Source of the DNA: Vicingaceae bacterium
GTDB lineage: Bacteria; Bacteroidota; Bacteroidia; Flavobacteriales_E; Vicingaceae
Direction of reading: 5' to 3'
Length of the DNA: 64,000 nucleotides
NCBI GenBank assembly: GCA_026003395.1
Contig: BPHE01000004.1
Span: forward strand, 124,001 to 188,000
A model generated the notes under the pieces. It searched no databases. It was not told where the DNA came from and saw only the letters and a program-made list of their open reading frames with translations. Below, one piece after another: positions 63,145 to 64,000 of this stretch (positions are counted from its first letter, which is position 1; each line of letters begins with the position of its first letter). The translations under genes and the position numbers were made by a program.

Positions 63145-63948
63145 GTGATAGTTTTTCCCAATGCCAAAATTAATATAGGATTGTATATTACCGGCAAACG
63201 AAGTGACGGCTTTCATGATTTGGAAACCTTTTTCTATCCTATCGGATGGAGAGATGTTTTGGAGATATTGCCATCAAAACAAAATCGTTTTTTTTGCTAC
63301 GGAAAAGTTCCTGAAGGTGCCGGAACAAACATTGTTGTAAAAGCATACAAATTGATTGCTCAATATTTGCCATTCAAATTGAAAATCGCTTTATATAAAA
63401 ACATTCCTTCTCAAGCCGGATTGGGAGGTGGTTCGTCAGATGCCGCTTTTTTCTTGAGAGCCGTCAATGAAATGTTAAATTTAAAGAGGACAAATGATGA
63501 ACTACGGGAATTAGCTTTACAATTAGGCAGTGATTGTCCATTTTTTATAGAAAACAGACCATCTTTGGCATATGGCAGGGGAGAGTATTTAAAACCATAC
63601 AATTTGAATTTGACCGGTTTTCATTTGATTGTCATAAAACCCAAAGTGAATATACCAACAGCCGAGGCATTCAAACATATCGGTATCGGCAAACCTGAAG
63701 TATCTTTAGTGGAAGCGGTGCGTTTGCCGGTTGATAAATGGAAAGATACAATTTTTAATGTTTTTGAAGATTACGCTTTTTCTAAATATCCACAATTAAA
63801 AGAGATTAAAGAAAAATTATATAATGCCGGTGCCCTGTATGCATCGATGAGTGGCAGCGGATCGGCAATCTATGCGTTGTTTGATAATAAACCTGATTTA
63901 AATGCATGGAAAAACTATGAATTTCATTATGAATGTATAGGCCGTTGA
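63145..63948 (+). CDS. ispE: 4-diphosphocytidyl-2-C-methyl-D-erythritol kinase
   Basis: A 267-residue GHMP kinase of the non-mevalonate (MEP) isoprenoid pathway; it phosphorylates CDP-ME with ATP. The GTG at 63145 gives MIVFPNAKINIGLYITGKRSDGFHDL with the motif-1 Lys. The ATP loop is IPSQAGLGGGSSDAAFFL near 89-106, and the C-terminal GHMP motif is SMSGSGSAIYALF near 234. Full length. The stop overlaps a candidate next gene in TTGA. Confidence 0.94.
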   Translation: MIVFPNAKINIGLYITGKRSDGFHDLETFFYPIGWRDVLEILPSKQNRFFCYGKVPEGAGTNIVVKAYKLIAQYLPFKLKIALYKNIPSQAGLGGGSSDAAFFLRAVNEMLNLKRTNDELRELALQLGSDCPFFIENRPSLAYGRGEYLKPYNLNLTGFHLIVIKPKVNIPTAEAFKHIGIGKPEVSLVEAVRLPVDKWKDTIFNVFEDYAFSKYPQLKEIKEKLYNAGALYASMSGSGSAIYALFDNKPDLNAWKNYEFHYECIGR

Positions 63949-64000
63949 CCATATTTAGTTTATTTGTTTTTTTATCATTTGTTTCCTTAGCACAAGAAAT
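63945..64000 (+). CDS. Start of a probable secreted protein, cut by window end
   Basis: From TTG at 63945, overlapping the ispE stop (TTGA), the frame reads MTIFSLFVFLSFVSLAQE, a complete signal-peptide pattern with a likely cut after SLA. Only 18 codons are visible, so the product cannot be named. Confidence 0.5.
   Translation, partial: MTIFSLFVFLSFVSLAQE

Overview
The window looks like a chromosomal segment of a member of the Bacteroidota (order not resolvable from the sequence alone). The signs are AT-rich DNA, several promoters of the TAnnTTTG (-7) type, weak or absent Shine-Dalgarno sequences, a type IX secretion C-terminal domain on a secreted amidase, a GWxTD-domain protein, DUF4920/DUF4924/DUF5683 proteins, many short lipoproteins, and a pyruvate dehydrogenase E1alpha-E2 gene pair. 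No rRNA and no CRISPR array was seen.

Layout. 1-5033 (-): a tightly overlapping operon of a degenerate transglycosylase/LysM protein, two SGNH esterases and an MBOAT O-acyltransferase (cut by the window edge), most simply an envelope-polysaccharide or peptidoglycan O-acetylation system. 5230-8600: a lipoprotein, a thioesterase, a family 2 glycosyltransferase and a GWxTD protein. 8691-14940: a tRNA-Ser(TGA) gene whose 3' end is repeated 6.1 kb away as a 22-bp direct repeat. The repeats enclose an IS4-family element, an XRE controller, a DNA methyltransferase, a TdeIII-like restriction enzyme, a frameshifted OLD-family nuclease and a GC-rich hairpin tract. This is a defence island without a visible integrase. 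15090-23745: LuxE-like acyl-protein synthetase, lipoprotein, peroxiredoxin, a ZIP/methyltransferase/beta-barrel operon, a frameshifted tryptophan 2,3-dioxygenase and a large T9SS-exported amidase. 23837-29559: ribosomal protein S1 with a structured leader and two terminators, polyphosphate kinase/phosphatase, SixA-like phosphatase. 29802-35501: phosphoglycerate mutase, M20 dipeptidase, envelope proteins, aldehyde dehydrogenase.

35509-42300: two heavy-metal-associated domain proteins, a DMT permease, RecJ, then five same-strand genes (coiled-coil protein, DUF4920 lipoprotein, cytochrome c'-like lipoprotein, OmpH-like lipoprotein, DUF4924). 42503-46261 (-): tRNA-Ser(GCT), an S23-type four-helix protein, tRNA-Pro(TGG), DUF5683, ParB, ParA and an MBL-fold hydrolase. 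46346-53094: flavin reductase, PDH E2 and E1alpha, cytidine deaminase, a decayed S74-type surface protein gene, a 54-residue lipoprotein and LolD. 53193-64000: a coiled-coil protein, a pRiA4b ORF-3-like protein, MiaA and an MFS transporter; PAS histidine kinase, threonine dehydratase-like enzyme, LolA, FtsK; a lipoprotein, IspE and the start of a further secreted protein.

Most of the window is core metabolism and envelope biogenesis. Accessory signals concentrate in the tRNA-Ser island and, less strongly, in the S74 pseudogene. Three genes are disrupted by frameshifts (OLD nuclease, tryptophan dioxygenase, S74 protein); the dioxygenase case is a one-base change in an A9 tract and could be a sequencing error.
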